A DNA stretch of 64,000 nt from Prochlorococcus sp. scB243_495K23 (GCA_000635495.1 JFLW01000086.1:62001-126000); one strand, 5' to 3'. Counted from the first letter of the stretch, positions 1 to 10,937 are shown. Translations and numbers: made by a program. The notes: generated from the letters alone by a model not told the origin.

Positions 1-1
1 A

Positions 2-235
2 CTCGCATCTCTTGGCATTTTTTTAATAGTCCTAACAAAAACTAAATTTGTTTCTTTATCCAGTATTTCAGCTGCAATCTTACTTCCTATTTTTATGTTT
101 ATTTACCTAAGTGAATTTATGCACTCATACTTTTTTATAAGTTTAATTGTGGCAGTATTAGTAATCTGGAAACATAGAACAAACATAACAAGATTGCTTA
201 AAGGAGAAGAATCCAAAATTAATCAGAATCAATAG
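2..235 (+). CDS. plsY: Acyl-phosphate:glycerol-3-phosphate acyltransferase PlsY, C-terminal part
   Basis: The reading frame is open from base 2 to a TAG at 233-235 and is cut by the left window edge, so only about 77 C-terminal residues are present. They are strongly hydrophobic (leucine, isoleucine and phenylalanine-rich segments) and end in a basic tail with [15 protein letters not shown]. That matches the end of PlsY, the membrane enzyme that transfers an acyl group from acyl-phosphate to glycerol-3-phosphate in phospholipid synthesis. The 3' end overlaps the convergent pyrF gene by 17 bases. The identification rests on the C-terminal signature alone, because the catalytic loops lie outside the window. 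Confidence 0.75.
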   Translation, partial: LASLGIFLIVLTKTKFVSLSSISAAILLPIFMFIYLSEFMHSYFFISLIVAVLVIWKHRTNITRLLKGEESKINQNQ

Positions 236-950
236 ATTTAAATATTTCTATTAGAGCTTTATTAGGGTCTATAGCTTTTGAAATTGATCTGCCAATGACT
301 AACTTAGAAGCGCCATTATCTATAGCTTCATGGGGAGTCATAATTCTATTTTGATCATCTTTATTGTCAATATTTAATCTGATACCTGGTGTAATAAGTT
401 CAAAATTATGTTTATAAATAGATCTCAACTTATTTACCTCCCAAGGGGAACAAACACATCCATCTAGTCCGGCATCAAAAGACAACTTTGCAAGTCTTAA
501 TACATTTTCTTCAATTGAATTATTTCTATCAAGATCAGTTTGAAAATCTTTAAGAGAAAAGCTTGTTAAAACTGTTATTCCTACAACCAATGGAGGTTTC
601 ACACTGACTGAGGTGGCTCCTTCTAAAGATGCTTTTTTCGAATCCTTAAGAGCTTTTAAGCCTGCTGAAGCATGAATAGAAATTATATCAACCCCTAATT
701 TTGAAGTTTGGAAACATGCTGCACGCATGGTATTTGGAATATCATGAAATTTTAAGTCTAAAAAAATTTTTTTATTTAAACCTTTTAATATTTCAATAAT
801 TCTTGGTCCTTCCCTAACAAAAAGCTCTAAACCAACTTTCACCCACTTAATGTTAGGACATTTTTCCAAAAGTAATTTTGCTTGACTGACATCTAATCCA
901 TCAATTGCCAATATTATTTTATCTTCCGAATTAAATCTGTTATTCATCAA
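219..950 (-). CDS. pyrF: Orotidine 5'-phosphate decarboxylase
   Basis: This gene encodes the last enzyme of UMP synthesis, which decarboxylates OMP to UMP. The 243-residue product has the usual single TIM-barrel length. The opening strand LAID is near residues 14-17. The catalytic Asp-Lys-Asp cluster lies in [12 protein letters not shown] (residues 63-74). The phosphate-binding segments ITPGIR and LVIGRSI are toward the C-terminus. Two methionines open the frame, and the second (start at 947) is equally possible. It lies 3 bases downstream of tyrS on the same strand, so the two are very likely co-transcribed. Its 3' end overlaps plsY. Confidence 0.95.
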   Translation of the reverse strand: MMNNRFNSEDKIILAIDGLDVSQAKLLLEKCPNIKWVKVGLELFVREGPRIIEILKGLNKKIFLDLKFHDIPNTMRAACFQTSKLGVDIISIHASAGLKALKDSKKASLEGATSVSVKPPLVVGITVLTSFSLKDFQTDLDRNNSIEENVLRLAKLSFDAGLDGCVCSPWEVNKLRSIYKHNFELITPGIRLNIDNKDDQNRIMTPHEAIDNGASKLVIGRSISKAIDPNKALIEIFKSIDSD

Positions 951-953
951 TTT

Positions 954-2192
954 TCAGTTTGCAAACCTATTAATTATTTTTTTTCCAATTTGCAAAATTT
1001 TTCCTTCCAAATCATTTTTTGAATTAAAAACTAAATCAGGATTTATTACTTTTTGACTATCAATTTTTACACCCCCACCTTTAATAGATCTTTTGGATTC
1101 GCTGCTAGATTTGAAAAGTTTTAGAGCACTTAATAAGTAGAAAAACTTTACTGGAAAAACTACTTCTTTTAAAGAAATCTCTGGAATTTCTCCTACTTTT
1201 TCTTTGTGTCCAAGGAATAATTTTTCGCAGTTTGATTGCGCCTTTAATGCTTCTTCGTCCCCATGGAATAAAGTAGTAACTTCTAAAGCCATTTTTCTCT
1301 GTAATTCACGAGGATTTGAGTTTTCCAGTAACCCTAAATCTAATTCAGTAAGTAATTCAAAATAGGTGGGTATTATATTATCGGGTACTTTTTCTAATTT
1401 TGAATACATTGAAAGAGGATCTTCAGTCAAACCGACTGTATTAAATTCAGATTTACTCATCTTCTTAATTCCATCTAAACCTGTCAAAATTGGTAGCAGA
1501 ACACCAAATTGAGGGTCTTGTTTAAAATGCCTTTGAAGGTCCCTTCCTATTGCAATATTAAATTTCTGATCTGTGCCTCCAAGCTCAATATCTGATTGAA
1601 CAACTACCGAATCGTAACCTTGTAATAGTGGATATAAGAATTCATGCAAAGCAATTGGGACTTGCGAGGTGTACCTTTTATTAAATTCCTCCTTAGCTAA
1701 CATTTGACTAACTGTTGCACTCCCCATTAATTCAATTATCGAATTAAGATTCAATCCTTTTAACCATTCACTGTTATATCTAATTTCTATTCTATCTTTT
1801 GAATCAAAATCTAAAATAGATTCATTGGCTGGCTTTCCCATCCCTAGTTGGGTTAAGTATGTTTTGGAATTATCCTTAACTTGTTTTTCCGATAACTGAA
1901 CTCTTGTTTTGTTTTTTCCGGTTGGATCTCCAATTTGAGCAGTAAAATCCCCAATAATTAAAACTGCAATATGTCCATTATCTTGGAATGCCCTAAGTTT
2001 TTTAAACAATATGCTGTGCCCAAGATGAATATCGGTTCCAGTTGGATCGATGCCGAGTTTAACCCTTAATTTTTTATTATTTTTTTTCGCATGATCAATT
2101 ATCTCCGAAAAGGTTTGATCTGTTCCTTTAATTGGAAAATATTCTTCTATTCCTCTTGACAGCCATGATGGCAATTTTAAATTATCTGTCAT
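954..2192 (-). CDS. tyrS: Tyrosyl-tRNA synthetase
   Basis: This class I aminoacyl-tRNA synthetase charges tRNA-Tyr. The ATP-binding signature HLGH is at residues 56-59 and the KMSKS loop at 244-248. The tyrosine-pocket segment around [19 protein letters not shown] is present, and the C-terminal part carries an S4-like RNA-binding stretch ([10 protein letters not shown]). The 412-residue length is normal for the bacterial enzyme. It sits between a DUF1825 gene (upstream, 19 bases after that gene's stop) and pyrF (downstream, 3 bases), forming a compact leftward operon. Confidence 0.97.
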   Translation of the reverse strand: MTDNLKLPSWLSRGIEEYFPIKGTDQTFSEIIDHAKKNNKKLRVKLGIDPTGTDIHLGHSILFKKLRAFQDNGHIAVLIIGDFTAQIGDPTGKNKTRVQLSEKQVKDNSKTYLTQLGMGKPANESILDFDSKDRIEIRYNSEWLKGLNLNSIIELMGSATVSQMLAKEEFNKRYTSQVPIALHEFLYPLLQGYDSVVVQSDIELGGTDQKFNIAIGRDLQRHFKQDPQFGVLLPILTGLDGIKKMSKSEFNTVGLTEDPLSMYSKLEKVPDNIIPTYFELLTELDLGLLENSNPRELQRKMALEVTTLFHGDEEALKAQSNCEKLFLGHKEKVGEIPEISLKEVVFPVKFFYLLSALKLFKSSSESKRSIKGGGVKIDSQKVINPDLVFNSKNDLEGKILQIGKKIINRFAN

Positions 2193-2211
2193 GAAGTTTT
2201 AACCGTTAACT

Positions 2212-2535
2212 TTAAGAAGTTTTATCAAGTTCATCCTTCATTCTTATTAAGGTTTTATTCATTTGATCGAACATTTGATCAGGAGTAATCCCAAATTGAC
2301 TTAACTGTGTTTTTAATTGTTCTACTGTCATTTTTGCTTGAAAATCTTCAGACAATTCAAATCTCTTCATAAAAACCTTATAACGATCCATAAGAGTTTC
2401 CATTTTTTTTATAAACATTTTTTTTCCTTCTCTATCAAATTTTCCATAATCAGAGCCAAGTTTCATAAGTTCTTGGTAATCTGTAAAAAGCTTTTTAGCT
2501 TCTTCTTGAACGATGTCTGACTCAAAGAATCCCAT
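2212..2535 (-). CDS. DUF1825 family protein
   Basis: This 107-residue soluble protein is predicted to be almost entirely helical and rich in Lys, Glu and Met. It begins MGFFESDIVQEEAKKLF, which is the expected opening of the DUF1825 family, conserved in cyanobacteria and of unknown function. The frame extends 11 codons further upstream to 2568, but the ATG at 2533-2535 fits family members better and was chosen. It is the first gene of the leftward run that continues into tyrS and pyrF, so a link to translation or nucleotide supply is possible but unproven. Confidence 0.85.
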   Translation of the reverse strand: MGFFESDIVQEEAKKLFTDYQELMKLGSDYGKFDREGKKMFIKKMETLMDRYKVFMKRFELSEDFQAKMTVEQLKTQLSQFGITPDQMFDQMNKTLIRMKDELDKTS

Positions 2536-2685
2536 TACTATTTTTTTACTTCTCAGATTAAGGCTCAATTACAAGATAACAAGAATCTTTTAAATTGATT
2601 AGAAGATTAATAAATTTTAGTTTATAAATAATTCTTTGATTTATATTTTTTCAGAATTAAATTTAGTAGACATGTTTTATTAATA

Positions 2686-3297
2686 TTGGAAAAATTTAAC
2701 GTAAATAATAATTCAAACCAAAATAGACAATTTGAATTATTTAGTTCAAATGTAAATACATCAATTAATTTTCAACACTCAAATAATCTAAAAATCAATG
2801 GCGAAATCCTAACTGAATGGAGGGATAGAATATATAATCACCAATTCAAAATTTCAAAAGATACTCACAACAAAACTTTGCACCAAACAAGTCTTCCTAT
2901 AAATACAATTTCCGATGAAAGAAAAATTGATCCGTTTTCCTTGCATCCATTATCATTGAACTTTTGGAGAACCAATCAATATGTACATAATGGGCCAGCA
3001 ATGTATTTTGTAATTGATTCGATGGAGAGTTCTAAAATAATCCTTTATATAGGAGAAACAAATTCAGCAAATAAAAGATGGAAGGGAGAACATGACTGTA
3101 AAAATTACCTCATGAACTATAAAGAAGCCCTAGCTCATAACAAACTCTCAAGTCACCAAGATATTCGTTTCTTCTTAGATGTACCTAAAGAAGTAAAATT
3201 AAGACGTAAATTAGAACAGCAACTGATATATTTATGGTTACCACCTTTTAATAAAGAAACTCGAGATAGGTGGGCAACTACTTTCACAAACAACTAA
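2686..3297 (+). CDS. GIY-YIG nuclease-like conserved protein
   Basis: The product has 203 residues. The central stretch AMYFVIDSMESSKIILYIGE carries the two half-motifs of a GIY-YIG nuclease core (hydrophobic-Tyr-Phe ... Leu-Tyr-Ile-Gly), followed by NKRWKGEHDC with an Arg where the catalytic Arg is expected. The first ~90 residues are Asn/Gln-rich and low in complexity. The start is a TTG at 2686. An ATG 14 bases upstream stops after three codons, and no other in-frame ATG occurs until the domain itself. Function as a nuclease is inferred only from the fold signature. It lies alone between DUF1825 (divergent) and pepA. Confidence 0.75.
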   Translation: MEKFNVNNNSNQNRQFELFSSNVNTSINFQHSNNLKINGEILTEWRDRIYNHQFKISKDTHNKTLHQTSLPINTISDERKIDPFSLHPLSLNFWRTNQYVHNGPAMYFVIDSMESSKIILYIGETNSANKRWKGEHDCKNYLMNYKEALAHNKLSSHQDIRFFLDVPKEVKLRRKLEQQLIYLWLPPFNKETRDRWATTFTNN

Positions 3298-3321
3298 AAG
3301 TTAATTAAATCCATTTAACAA

Positions 3322-4794
3322 ATGCAATTTTCCACATTCCAAAAAAATCTAGATAACTGGCAAGGTGCTTCATTAATTTTTGGAGTTTTAGAGGAAGAAA
3401 TTTCAAGCCAACTTGAAAAAATAAAATTTGTTATTGACCCAAAATTATTACTAAAAAAAGTTACTCAAAAAAAATTTAAAGGAGAAAAAGGAAAAACTTT
3501 AAGTTTTGAATTTTTAGATCAAAAATTAGAAACTTTAATCATAGTTGGTCTTGGCAAATCGAAGGACCTAAATAAAAGTGATATAGAAAACTCTATAGGA
3601 AATCTAGTTAGGAAAAAAGTTGATAAAAATGAAAAAATCAGCATCTTGCTACCTTGGGAATTTATAAATTCACAACTAGAAATAAATCAATTAGCAGAGT
3701 CAGCTAGATTATCTGCCTTTAAGGACAATAGATTCAATAAGAAAAGAGATGAAAAGAAAGTTCTTAAAGAAATAGAGTTTTTAAATTTAAAAGAATTTGA
3801 GAATATTAGCTTTGAAGAGGCAGCACAAATATGTGAAGGTGTAGAACTAGCTAGAAGACTTGTAGCTGCCCCTCCAAATAGTCTTACGCCTCAGGAAATG
3901 TCTATACAAGCTTCTCAAATAGCTAAAGATCATGGTTTGGAAGTAAAAATTTTAGAGGCAAAAGATTGTGAAGATTTAGGAATGGGTGCATATTTAGCTG
4001 TTGCAAAAGGTTCTGATCTAGATCCTAAATTTATACATCTTACTTTAAAGTCAGAGGGGCCTATTAAAGAAAAGATCGCGCTTGTTGGGAAGGGTTTAAC
4101 CTTTGATTCGGGAGGATACAATCTGAAAGTAGGAGCCTCTCAAATTGAAATGATGAAATATGATATGGGCGGAAGCGCTGCAGTTTTAGGAGCAGCAAAA
4201 GCACTTGGAGCAATAAAACCAAAGGGATTAGAAATTCATTTTATTGTGGCATCTTGCGAAAACATGATAAATGGATCTGCAGTACATCCTGGAGATGTAG
4301 TTAAGGCATCTAATGGTAAGACAATTGAAATAAATAACACTGATGCTGAGGGCAGACTCACATTAGCTGATGCTTTAACTTACGCATCAAATTTAAAACC
4401 AGATTCAATAATAGATCTCGCAACTTTAACAGGAGCTATTGTAGTTGCATTAGGGAATGATGTAGCTGGATTCTGGAGCAATAATGATGATTTAGCAAAT
4501 GACCTAAAAGCCGCATCATCCCAGTCTGGAGAAGAATTATGGCAAATGCCTTTACAAAAATCTTATAAAGAAGGTTTAAAGTCTCATATAGCTGACATGA
4601 AAAATACAGGTCCTAGAGCAGGTGGCTCAATAACTGCTGCTTTGTTTTTAGAGGAATTCTTTGATAAGGAGATTAAATGGGCTCATATTGATATTGCTGG
4701 GACTTGTTGGACTGACAAGAATAAGGGGATTAACCCATCAGGTGCAACCGGTTTTGGAGTTAAAACTCTTGTTCAATGGATTAAAAATAAATAA
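3322..4794 (+). CDS. pepA: Leucyl aminopeptidase (M17)
   Basis: This cytosolic dizinc aminopeptidase removes N-terminal residues from peptides. The 490-residue length is typical. The M17 signature NTDAEGRL occupies residues 339-346. The metal and catalytic residues are visible in [11 protein letters not shown] (Lys257, Asp262) and in [11 protein letters not shown] (residues 280-290). The gene ends 11 bases before the 3' end of the convergent msrA. The start ATG is 24 bases after the previous gene. Confidence 0.97.
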   Translation: MQFSTFQKNLDNWQGASLIFGVLEEEISSQLEKIKFVIDPKLLLKKVTQKKFKGEKGKTLSFEFLDQKLETLIIVGLGKSKDLNKSDIENSIGNLVRKKVDKNEKISILLPWEFINSQLEINQLAESARLSAFKDNRFNKKRDEKKVLKEIEFLNLKEFENISFEEAAQICEGVELARRLVAAPPNSLTPQEMSIQASQIAKDHGLEVKILEAKDCEDLGMGAYLAVAKGSDLDPKFIHLTLKSEGPIKEKIALVGKGLTFDSGGYNLKVGASQIEMMKYDMGGSAAVLGAAKALGAIKPKGLEIHFIVASCENMINGSAVHPGDVVKASNGKTIEINNTDAEGRLTLADALTYASNLKPDSIIDLATLTGAIVVALGNDVAGFWSNNDDLANDLKAASSQSGEELWQMPLQKSYKEGLKSHIADMKNTGPRAGGSITAALFLEEFFDKEIKWAHIDIAGTCWTDKNKGINPSGATGFGVKTLVQWIKNK

Positions 4795-4805
4795 CTATAT
4801 TTACA

Positions 4806-5408
4806 TCATTCATTCCAAAGATTTGTTGATCTAGCATTATCTCCCCATAATTTATCCAGCCTCTGATCTCTCCCACATGAGAATCTATAGAACTTATATT
4901 TTAATTCATTTCTCTCAGCAAAATCCTGATGATATTCTTCAGCTAACCAAAATTGACCTTTTGATTTAAGTTCTACATATATTTTTTCTAATGGCACACG
5001 CAATTCATTAGAGGCGGAAACAACTGCATTTATTGCATCACTTTCCTCAGTTGCATCTTTGAAAAAGATCACTGGCCTATAAGAATCTCCACGATCGCAA
5101 AATTGACCCTTGCCGTCCAGAGGATCAATATTTCTGAAATACAGCCTAAGTATCTCGGGTAAAGTTACCAATTTGGAATCATAGTTTACCAAAACCACTT
5201 CCTGATGTCCTTCATGATTTTCGTAAGTAGGATTTTGCAAATCTCCACCTGAATAGCCACTTTGTACAAAATTTATCCCCTTTAATGACTCTAAATCATG
5301 TTCTAAGCACCAAAAACAACCTCCTGCAAGAATCAATTCCTCTGCAAAAGCGTTTACAGGGTTAACAAATATTGAGAAAGCGACTATTAGAGATAAGAGG
5401 TATTTCAT
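4806..5408 (-). CDS. msrA: Peptide methionine sulfoxide reductase MsrA, with signal peptide
   Basis: MsrA reduces methionine-S-sulfoxide in damaged proteins. The catalytic motif GGCFWC places the nucleophilic Cys at residue 31. The Tyr/Glu-rich segment around GYSGGDLQNPTYENHEGHQE and the EEYHQDFAERN region follow the family pattern. Residues 1-22 form a basic-hydrophobic leader ending near NAFAEE, so the enzyme is probably exported to the periplasm or thylakoid lumen rather than cytosolic (inference). It is the last gene of the leftward lpx run, 16 bases after lpxB. Confidence 0.93.
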   Translation of the reverse strand: MKYLLSLIVAFSIFVNPVNAFAEELILAGGCFWCLEHDLESLKGINFVQSGYSGGDLQNPTYENHEGHQEVVLVNYDSKLVTLPEILRLYFRNIDPLDGKGQFCDRGDSYRPVIFFKDATEESDAINAVVSASNELRVPLEKIYVELKSKGQFWLAEEYHQDFAERNELKYKFYRFSCGRDQRLDKLWGDNARSTNLWNE

Positions 5409-5424
5409 TTTTTTATTATAAAGT

Positions 5425-6603
5425 TCAAATAATGGAATTAATAATTTCTTTAGCAGCTCTCTGGACTACTCCCTCTTCTCCTAATTCTTTTTTTAAAAAA
5501 GCATAACCTTTTTTAATTTTTATTTTTTCTGACTTTCCCTCAAGAATCCTACAAGATTTATAAAAAATTTTCTTTTCGTCAAACTCTCTTTGCACAAACT
5601 CAGGGATTATTAATTTATTAACTAACAAATTTACAGGTGAAATAAATCTTACTTTAAAATTGAGAATTTTTTTAGCGATAAAAGCAGTTATTCTACTGAC
5701 TCTATAACCAACAATCTGCGGTATGCCATATAAAGCTAATTCCATATTAACTGTCCCAGATTTGCAAAAAGCAATTTTAGTGAGCGAATAAATATAAGGC
5801 TTTAATTTTGCACTATTTTTTTGAGAAATCACATGTCCTTTAACTTGATATTTCCCAAGGGCTTTTTTAAATATTTCATCAAAAGAACTCCTACAGGAGG
5901 GAATATAGACAACCAAGCTTGGATATTTTTGTTGTAATTTTTTAGCCGCTTTCATAAATGTAGGTAATACATATCGTAATTCTTGAGGTCTTGATGCTGG
6001 CATCAAAAGCAGGATATTTTGATTAGAGCGAAGGTTAAGAATAGTTCTGGCATCCTTCTTTAGAGGAAGTTTCTTTGTCAAATCAATCATTGGATGTCCC
6101 ACCCACATAACATTTCCGCCCCTCTTTTTATAGAATGCTGCTTCTTTCTTGAAAATCGCGAAAATTTTATCAGAAAATTTTATTAGATTTGTTGTAGTGT
6201 TATTACCAACCCTCCAAGCCCACTCTTGAGGAGCAATATAGTAAAAAATTGGAATTTTAGTTTTCGATCTTTTTAATTTTGTTCCAATTTTTATATTGGG
6301 GCCCATATAGTCAATAAGAATTAAGCAATCTGGAGGATATTTTTTTAGTAATTCATAAAATCTTTTTTGAATTCTTATTGTTGGAAGAATAAGAGGTAAA
6401 GCCTCCCAAATTCCTATTGCACTGATTGATGTAGTATCTTGAAGAATTTTTACACCTTCTTTCTTCATCCTTTCCCCACCTAATCCGCAAATTTCTAAAT
6501 CTATCGATTTTTTTTTAGATTCCTCTAATAATGCTTTTGATAACAAACTTCCGTGCAAATCTCCAGAGACTTCTCCAGTACTTATAAATATCTTTTTATT
6601 CAT
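5425..6603 (-). CDS. lpxB: Lipid-A-disaccharide synthase
   Basis: LpxB joins UDP-diacylglucosamine and lipid X to make the lipid A disaccharide at the inner membrane. The 392-residue glycosyltransferase begins IFISTGEVSGDLHG, the family's N-terminal signature. It contains PIFYYIAPQEWAWR, LLLMPASRPQELRYVLP and FCKSGTVNMELALYGIPQIVGYR, all characteristic of LpxB. The start overlaps the stop of lpxA by 4 bases (6600-6603), so translation is probably coupled. Confidence 0.96.
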   Translation of the reverse strand: MNKKIFISTGEVSGDLHGSLLSKALLEESKKKSIDLEICGLGGERMKKEGVKILQDTTSISAIGIWEALPLILPTIRIQKRFYELLKKYPPDCLILIDYMGPNIKIGTKLKRSKTKIPIFYYIAPQEWAWRVGNNTTTNLIKFSDKIFAIFKKEAAFYKKRGGNVMWVGHPMIDLTKKLPLKKDARTILNLRSNQNILLLMPASRPQELRYVLPTFMKAAKKLQQKYPSLVVYIPSCRSSFDEIFKKALGKYQVKGHVISQKNSAKLKPYIYSLTKIAFCKSGTVNMELALYGIPQIVGYRVSRITAFIAKKILNFKVRFISPVNLLVNKLIIPEFVQREFDEKKIFYKSCRILEGKSEKIKIKKGYAFLKKELGEEGVVQRAAKEIINSII

Positions 6604-7454
6604 AAATTCACTATAGGCATTGGTCCTCGTCTTTCTTTAGATATTGACTCTTTTAAGAAATTACATAATTTTGAAGATGAAATATCTAATTCTCCTTTCA
6701 TCACTTTTTCTAATGAATTTGAAATCACATCATTAGATTTAAAAAGGAAATTCCAAGTAGTTTGCAAAAGTTTTAAATCAAAATCTTTATTTTCCATTAA
6801 ACCACTTCTTTTAATTCCAATCCTATTTAAACCTCTCAATCTTCCTGGATGCCCTTCGGCCAAGCAGAAAGGTGGCACATCTCTATCTACTCTAGTCATC
6901 CCTCCAATCATTGCTAAATATCCAATATGTACAAACTGATGAATACCTAAACAACCGCCTATAATAGCTTTATCTTCAATCTTTACATGGCCTGCAACTT
7001 GAACACTATTTGATAAAACTATCCTATTACCAAGTTCACAATTATGGCCGATATGAGTATAAGCCATTAACAAATTATTATTTCCAATAATTGTTTTTTC
7101 GCCTTCATCTGTTGCCTTATTAATAGTTACACATTCTCTGAAAGTATTATTATCTCCAATAATTACTTCAGTATGGGCCCCTTTATATTTAAGGTCCTGG
7201 GGATCAAGACCTATAAAAACACTTGGGTAAACTTTATTGTTAATACCAATTTGAGTTCTTCCTGAAATAACAGCATTCGGGCCTATTTCGGTTCCTTTCC
7301 CAATAGTCACATCAGGGCCGATAATAGCTCCTTGAGAGACAACAACCCCATCATGTAATTCGGCACTTGGATCAACAAAAGCATTTGGGTGCACTTTTAC
7401 GCCACTAAATTTTGAGTTAAATTCATTATTTTTATGATCCATATCCCTAATCAA
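6600..7454 (-). CDS. lpxA: UDP-N-acetylglucosamine O-acyltransferase
   Basis: LpxA is the first enzyme of lipid A synthesis and transfers a 3-hydroxyacyl chain from ACP to UDP-GlcNAc. The N-terminal two thirds is a left-handed beta-helix of hexapeptide repeats (for example [19 protein letters not shown] and [18 protein letters not shown]). The catalytic His is expected in the [11 protein letters not shown] region, and the [14 protein letters not shown] segment is conserved. The 284 residues are slightly longer than the usual ~265, through a short N-terminal extension ([12 protein letters not shown]). Its start overlaps fabZ by 8 bases and its stop overlaps lpxB by 4. Confidence 0.96.
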   Translation of the reverse strand: MIRDMDHKNNEFNSKFSGVKVHPNAFVDPSAELHDGVVVSQGAIIGPDVTIGKGTEIGPNAVISGRTQIGINNKVYPSVFIGLDPQDLKYKGAHTEVIIGDNNTFRECVTINKATDEGEKTIIGNNNLLMAYTHIGHNCELGNRIVLSNSVQVAGHVKIEDKAIIGGCLGIHQFVHIGYLAMIGGMTRVDRDVPPFCLAEGHPGRLRGLNRIGIKRSGLMENKDFDLKLLQTTWNFLFKSNDVISNSLEKVMKGELDISSSKLCNFLKESISKERRGPMPIVNL

Positions 7455-7905
7455 CTAATGAAAACATTAATTCTCCAGCACAAACCAACTTCCCATCAAC
7501 GTGCGCCTCACCTTTAACCTTCCCAAATCTTTGTCTTTTAATAGACAATAACTCACAAGAAATTATCAATTGATCTCCTGGCACAACTGGTTTTCTGAAT
7601 TTAACATTATTGATTCCAGCAAAGACGAAAAGTCCTTTAGGAAGATCAGGCATTTGCGTTACAATTATTCCACCTACTTGAGCCATTGATTCAACAATAA
7701 GAACCCCAGGCATCAAGGGTCTCTCAGGAAAATGTCCCTGAAATTGAGGCTCATTTATAGTTACATTTTTTACTGCAACTGCTTTCTCCCCAGGAATATG
7801 CTCTATGACTTTGTCCACAAGTGCGAAAGGATATCTGTGAGGTAACAAACCTAGTATGTGCTCAGAGGAAAGTTGATTATTTTCACTGGATAATTTCTTT
7901 TCCAA
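7447..7905 (-). CDS. fabZ: 3-hydroxyacyl-ACP dehydratase FabZ
   Basis: FabZ dehydrates 3-hydroxyacyl-ACP in fatty acid elongation. It competes with LpxA for the same substrate, which explains its position between lpxC and lpxA. The 152-residue hot-dog-fold protein has the conserved [12 protein letters not shown] opening (residues 20-31). The catalytic His58 is in [13 protein letters not shown] and the catalytic Glu72 follows in IVESMAQ. The gene begins 17 bases after lpxC and overlaps lpxA by 8. Confidence 0.97.
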   Translation of the reverse strand: MEKKLSSENNQLSSEHILGLLPHRYPFALVDKVIEHIPGEKAVAVKNVTINEPQFQGHFPERPLMPGVLIVESMAQVGGIIVTQMPDLPKGLFVFAGINNVKFRKPVVPGDQLIISCELLSIKRQRFGKVKGEAHVDGKLVCAGELMFSLVD

Positions 7906-7922
7906 AACAATTAAAGATAAAG

Positions 7923-8759
7923 TTAGTTTTTTAGCGATGAGGCCAATAAAGCATTTAAAGAATGTGATCCTTTATAAACTAAAATTTGAGCCTTAGGTAA
8001 CCCTACCAAAGCCAAGTCCCCAATTAGGTCTAAAATTTTATGTCTTATTGGTTCATTATCAAATCTTAATGGTGGATTAACCCATTTATCACCGTCACAA
8101 ACAAGGGCATTTTCCAAACTTCCACCTTTTATTAATCCAAGTTCACTTAACTCTTGAAATTGATCTTTAAAACCAAAAGTTCTAGCAGGAGCAATCATTT
8201 CAACAAAATTTTTTGGATTTAAGTCAATCACAAAAGTTTGATTCCCAATTGCTTTATAGTCAAAATTTATTGTGGATATAATTGTAGTTTTTTTAGAAGG
8301 GGTTGCTGCTATTACTGAACCTTCTTTATTTAAAATTATTGATTTATTAATCTCTTGAAAAAAATTATCTGGTCTAGGTGCCTTTTTTATACCTACTTCT
8401 TCAAAATCTTTAACCCACTGGATTGCTGATCCATCTAAAAGAGGAATCTCTTTCCCATCAACCTCAATATGAATATAACTTAACCCACACCCAGCCATTG
8501 ATGATAGTAGATGCTCAATAGTATACAAATTTCGCCCTCCCAATTTAACTGCCGTACAAAGCATGGTACTTCCAATTAAATCCTGAGTTAACTTAAAAAT
8601 CTCGCCAGGTTTATCCTTGAAAGAGACATAATATCCTTCTTTTTCATAAGGAGAAATTGTAACTCTTGTTTTTTCTCCACTATGAAGGCCTATACCTTCT
8701 CTGGAGATAACACCAGCCAGGGTATAGCAGAAATCATAATTAGTAGGCCAAGAAAACAC
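7923..8759 (-). CDS. lpxC: UDP-3-O-acyl-N-acetylglucosamine deacetylase
   Basis: LpxC is the zinc-dependent committed step of lipid A synthesis. The 278 residues include GIGLHSG (22-28), a zinc-ligand His83 in [13 protein letters not shown], the zinc-ligand pair His240 and Asp244 in [10 protein letters not shown], and His266 in GSHSLN. The start ATG lies directly against the bamA stop codon (bamA ends at 8760), so the genes are tightly coupled. The N-terminus ([10 protein letters not shown]) is a little longer than in some homologues, and the true start could be later. Confidence 0.96.
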   Translation of the reverse strand: MFSWPTNYDFCYTLAGVISREGIGLHSGEKTRVTISPYEKEGYYVSFKDKPGEIFKLTQDLIGSTMLCTAVKLGGRNLYTIEHLLSSMAGCGLSYIHIEVDGKEIPLLDGSAIQWVKDFEEVGIKKAPRPDNFFQEINKSIILNKEGSVIAATPSKKTTIISTINFDYKAIGNQTFVIDLNPKNFVEMIAPARTFGFKDQFQELSELGLIKGGSLENALVCDGDKWVNPPLRFDNEPIRHKILDLIGDLALVGLPKAQILVYKGSHSLNALLASSLKN

Positions 8760-10892
8760 TTAAAACTTCCATCCAACTCCAAGTGTATATCTCAAATCTC
8801 CACTTAGATCCTTACTAGCGACATCTAATCTTAATGGCCCAATTGGCGTTTTTACTCCAACCCCTCCTCCAAGAGAATAACCAGAACCAGATTTCTGTAA
8901 TAATTTTCCAGGTTTCCCTGGAACATCATTTTGAGATCCTAAGTCACTTCCTGCATCAACAAATAAAGCTCCTGATATCATTCTCCAAACAGGAAATCTA
9001 TATTCTGCAGTACCTTCAACAAAACTTTTACTTACAGCTAAATCACATGATCCCCACCCTCTAACTGATGATGTTCCTCCCATACAAAATGATTCATAAG
9101 GAGGCAGTTCCCCAAGAATAGTTCCAGCCTTAAATTGTAAACCAATAGTTTGAGGACAATCTTCACTAGTAGCTTTACTAGATTTACATTCTTTTGTTAA
9201 ATTGATCAGTTTTGTGGGTATAAAATAAGAATATGATGCTCTCATTCTATTAAAAGTTGGAGAATTTTTTCCCATTGAAACAAATTGTTCAGTACCAAAA
9301 GTAAATTTATTTCCTGCAGTTGGGTTAATGGAACTGTTCAAATTATTTCTAGAAGTACTCGCGATAACACTCACTAATGTATTTTCTTCAGGGCATGAAC
9401 CATCATTTGGAGTAAATCCAATACAGATAATATCATTTATATTTCCTGTAGTGGGAGTCTTATCACCATAAGGTTTTTTATTGCCATCACCATCAATCAT
9501 CTTTACTTTCTTAAAGTTCATTCCTGCAAGAACTCTCCATTTAGCGACCTTAAATGGATCTCCACCATTTAATGGCCTGGAGAAAGAAAAACCACCTCCT
9601 GTTTTTTCTAAAACAATTGACGAAAAAGTATCAGAAGTTGAAGTAGTAGTATCATCTACTGCGTATATGCGCCCATTATTTTCACTTTTAAATTCTTGTG
9701 GATAATCTCTGCTTAAAAAAAGATTTGTTCTAAAAGATGTTTTATGTTTATCTCCTTTAATCCATGGATCAGATAATGAAAAATTATAGGTGGTTGAATA
9801 TTCTCCGAAATTTAGATTCAAATTTGTAGACCATGCTCTTCCTAGAGTATTTGTTTCTTGCAAACCAATTGAGGCGAAGATACCTGAACCATTGCTATAT
9901 CCTAGTCCACCAGTCAATGATCCTGTTCTTTGTTCGCTCAAGTCTAAAAAAATTATGACTTGACCAGGATTTAAATTGTCAGGACCAAGGGAAACTTTTA
10001 CATCATCAAATAAGGATGTGGCATATAGTCTACCGATATCAGCTTCTAAAATTTTTCTATTAAAAATAGTGCCAGGTTGTGTTTTTAATTCTCTCTTAAT
10101 GACCCAATCTTTTGTTTTCCCTTTTCTAGGTTTTCCATCAATAACAAATTCACCATCAGAATCAGGGAATCTTATTTTTACCTCAGATATAATACCCTCA
10201 GAAACTTTTAATGTTACTACACCGTTTTCAGAGATTCTATCGGGGCCACTAATTCTAACTAAAGAATAACCCTCTTTTTCATAACGTTTTTTTATTATTT
10301 CTATCTTATTTTGAAATTCATTTAAGTTAAGAGTTGTCCCATAAAAATTATTAAAAATATCATCTACATATTTATTAGAGATTACAGAGTTTTTTGGTTT
10401 AAGTTCAACTTTTTTCAAAATTGGATTAGGCACTACATTTACTATTAGCCTCACACCTAGTGGTCCATCTTGAGACTTTATATTAACTCCTGAAAACCAA
10501 CCACTAGCATAAATTGCGTTGAGGTCTTGATTTAAAATTCGATTATCAACAATACTTCCAGGCTTTATGCTCATAGAATCATATGCTGCCAATTCAAGTT
10601 TTCTACCCTCAGGATGATTTTCCCAACCTTCGATAATTATTTCTGAGATAACAACACTTTTTTCATTAATTTCATTATTATTTTCAGCAAGAAGAAATTT
10701 CTGTTGTTTTTTGAAATCATTAACTTGAAAAAAAACATTATTAATATTCGATATTTCTAAGTTTTTTATTGATTGATCAAAGTCACTTGGCAAATACTTA
10801 GCAGCCAGTTCTGAATTTTTTGAAATCAAAATCAATGGAGTGCAGGCAACATTTGTGAAAACCTTTCCAAATTTTAAAAAATGTTTTTGCAT
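8760..10892 (-). CDS. bamA: Outer-membrane assembly protein BamA/Omp85 family
   Basis: This 710-residue Omp85 protein inserts beta-barrel proteins into the outer membrane. The N-terminal half has repeated POTRA-like modules: one near residues 80-155, one with KKRYEKEGYSLVRISGP, one with GRLYATSLFDDVKVSLG. The C-terminal ~370 residues form the barrel, with amphipathic strands and the loop motif SSVRGWGSCDLA that matches the family's VRGx signature. The last residues (RYTLGVGWKF) end in Phe, as usual for outer-membrane barrels. Cyanobacterial members are relatives of chloroplast Toc75. No clear signal peptide is visible at the annotated N-terminus, although the first 30 residues are moderately hydrophobic. 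Confidence 0.93.
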   Translation of the reverse strand: MQKHFLKFGKVFTNVACTPLILISKNSELAAKYLPSDFDQSIKNLEISNINNVFFQVNDFKKQQKFLLAENNNEINEKSVVISEIIIEGWENHPEGRKLELAAYDSMSIKPGSIVDNRILNQDLNAIYASGWFSGVNIKSQDGPLGVRLIVNVVPNPILKKVELKPKNSVISNKYVDDIFNNFYGTTLNLNEFQNKIEIIKKRYEKEGYSLVRISGPDRISENGVVTLKVSEGIISEVKIRFPDSDGEFVIDGKPRKGKTKDWVIKRELKTQPGTIFNRKILEADIGRLYATSLFDDVKVSLGPDNLNPGQVIIFLDLSEQRTGSLTGGLGYSNGSGIFASIGLQETNTLGRAWSTNLNLNFGEYSTTYNFSLSDPWIKGDKHKTSFRTNLFLSRDYPQEFKSENNGRIYAVDDTTTSTSDTFSSIVLEKTGGGFSFSRPLNGGDPFKVAKWRVLAGMNFKKVKMIDGDGNKKPYGDKTPTTGNINDIICIGFTPNDGSCPEENTLVSVIASTSRNNLNSSINPTAGNKFTFGTEQFVSMGKNSPTFNRMRASYSYFIPTKLINLTKECKSSKATSEDCPQTIGLQFKAGTILGELPPYESFCMGGTSSVRGWGSCDLAVSKSFVEGTAEYRFPVWRMISGALFVDAGSDLGSQNDVPGKPGKLLQKSGSGYSLGGGVGVKTPIGPLRLDVASKDLSGDLRYTLGVGWKF

Positions 10893-10937
10893 AGTATTTT
10901 TGATTAAGATTAATAAGTCATTATTTATTCAGTTAGG

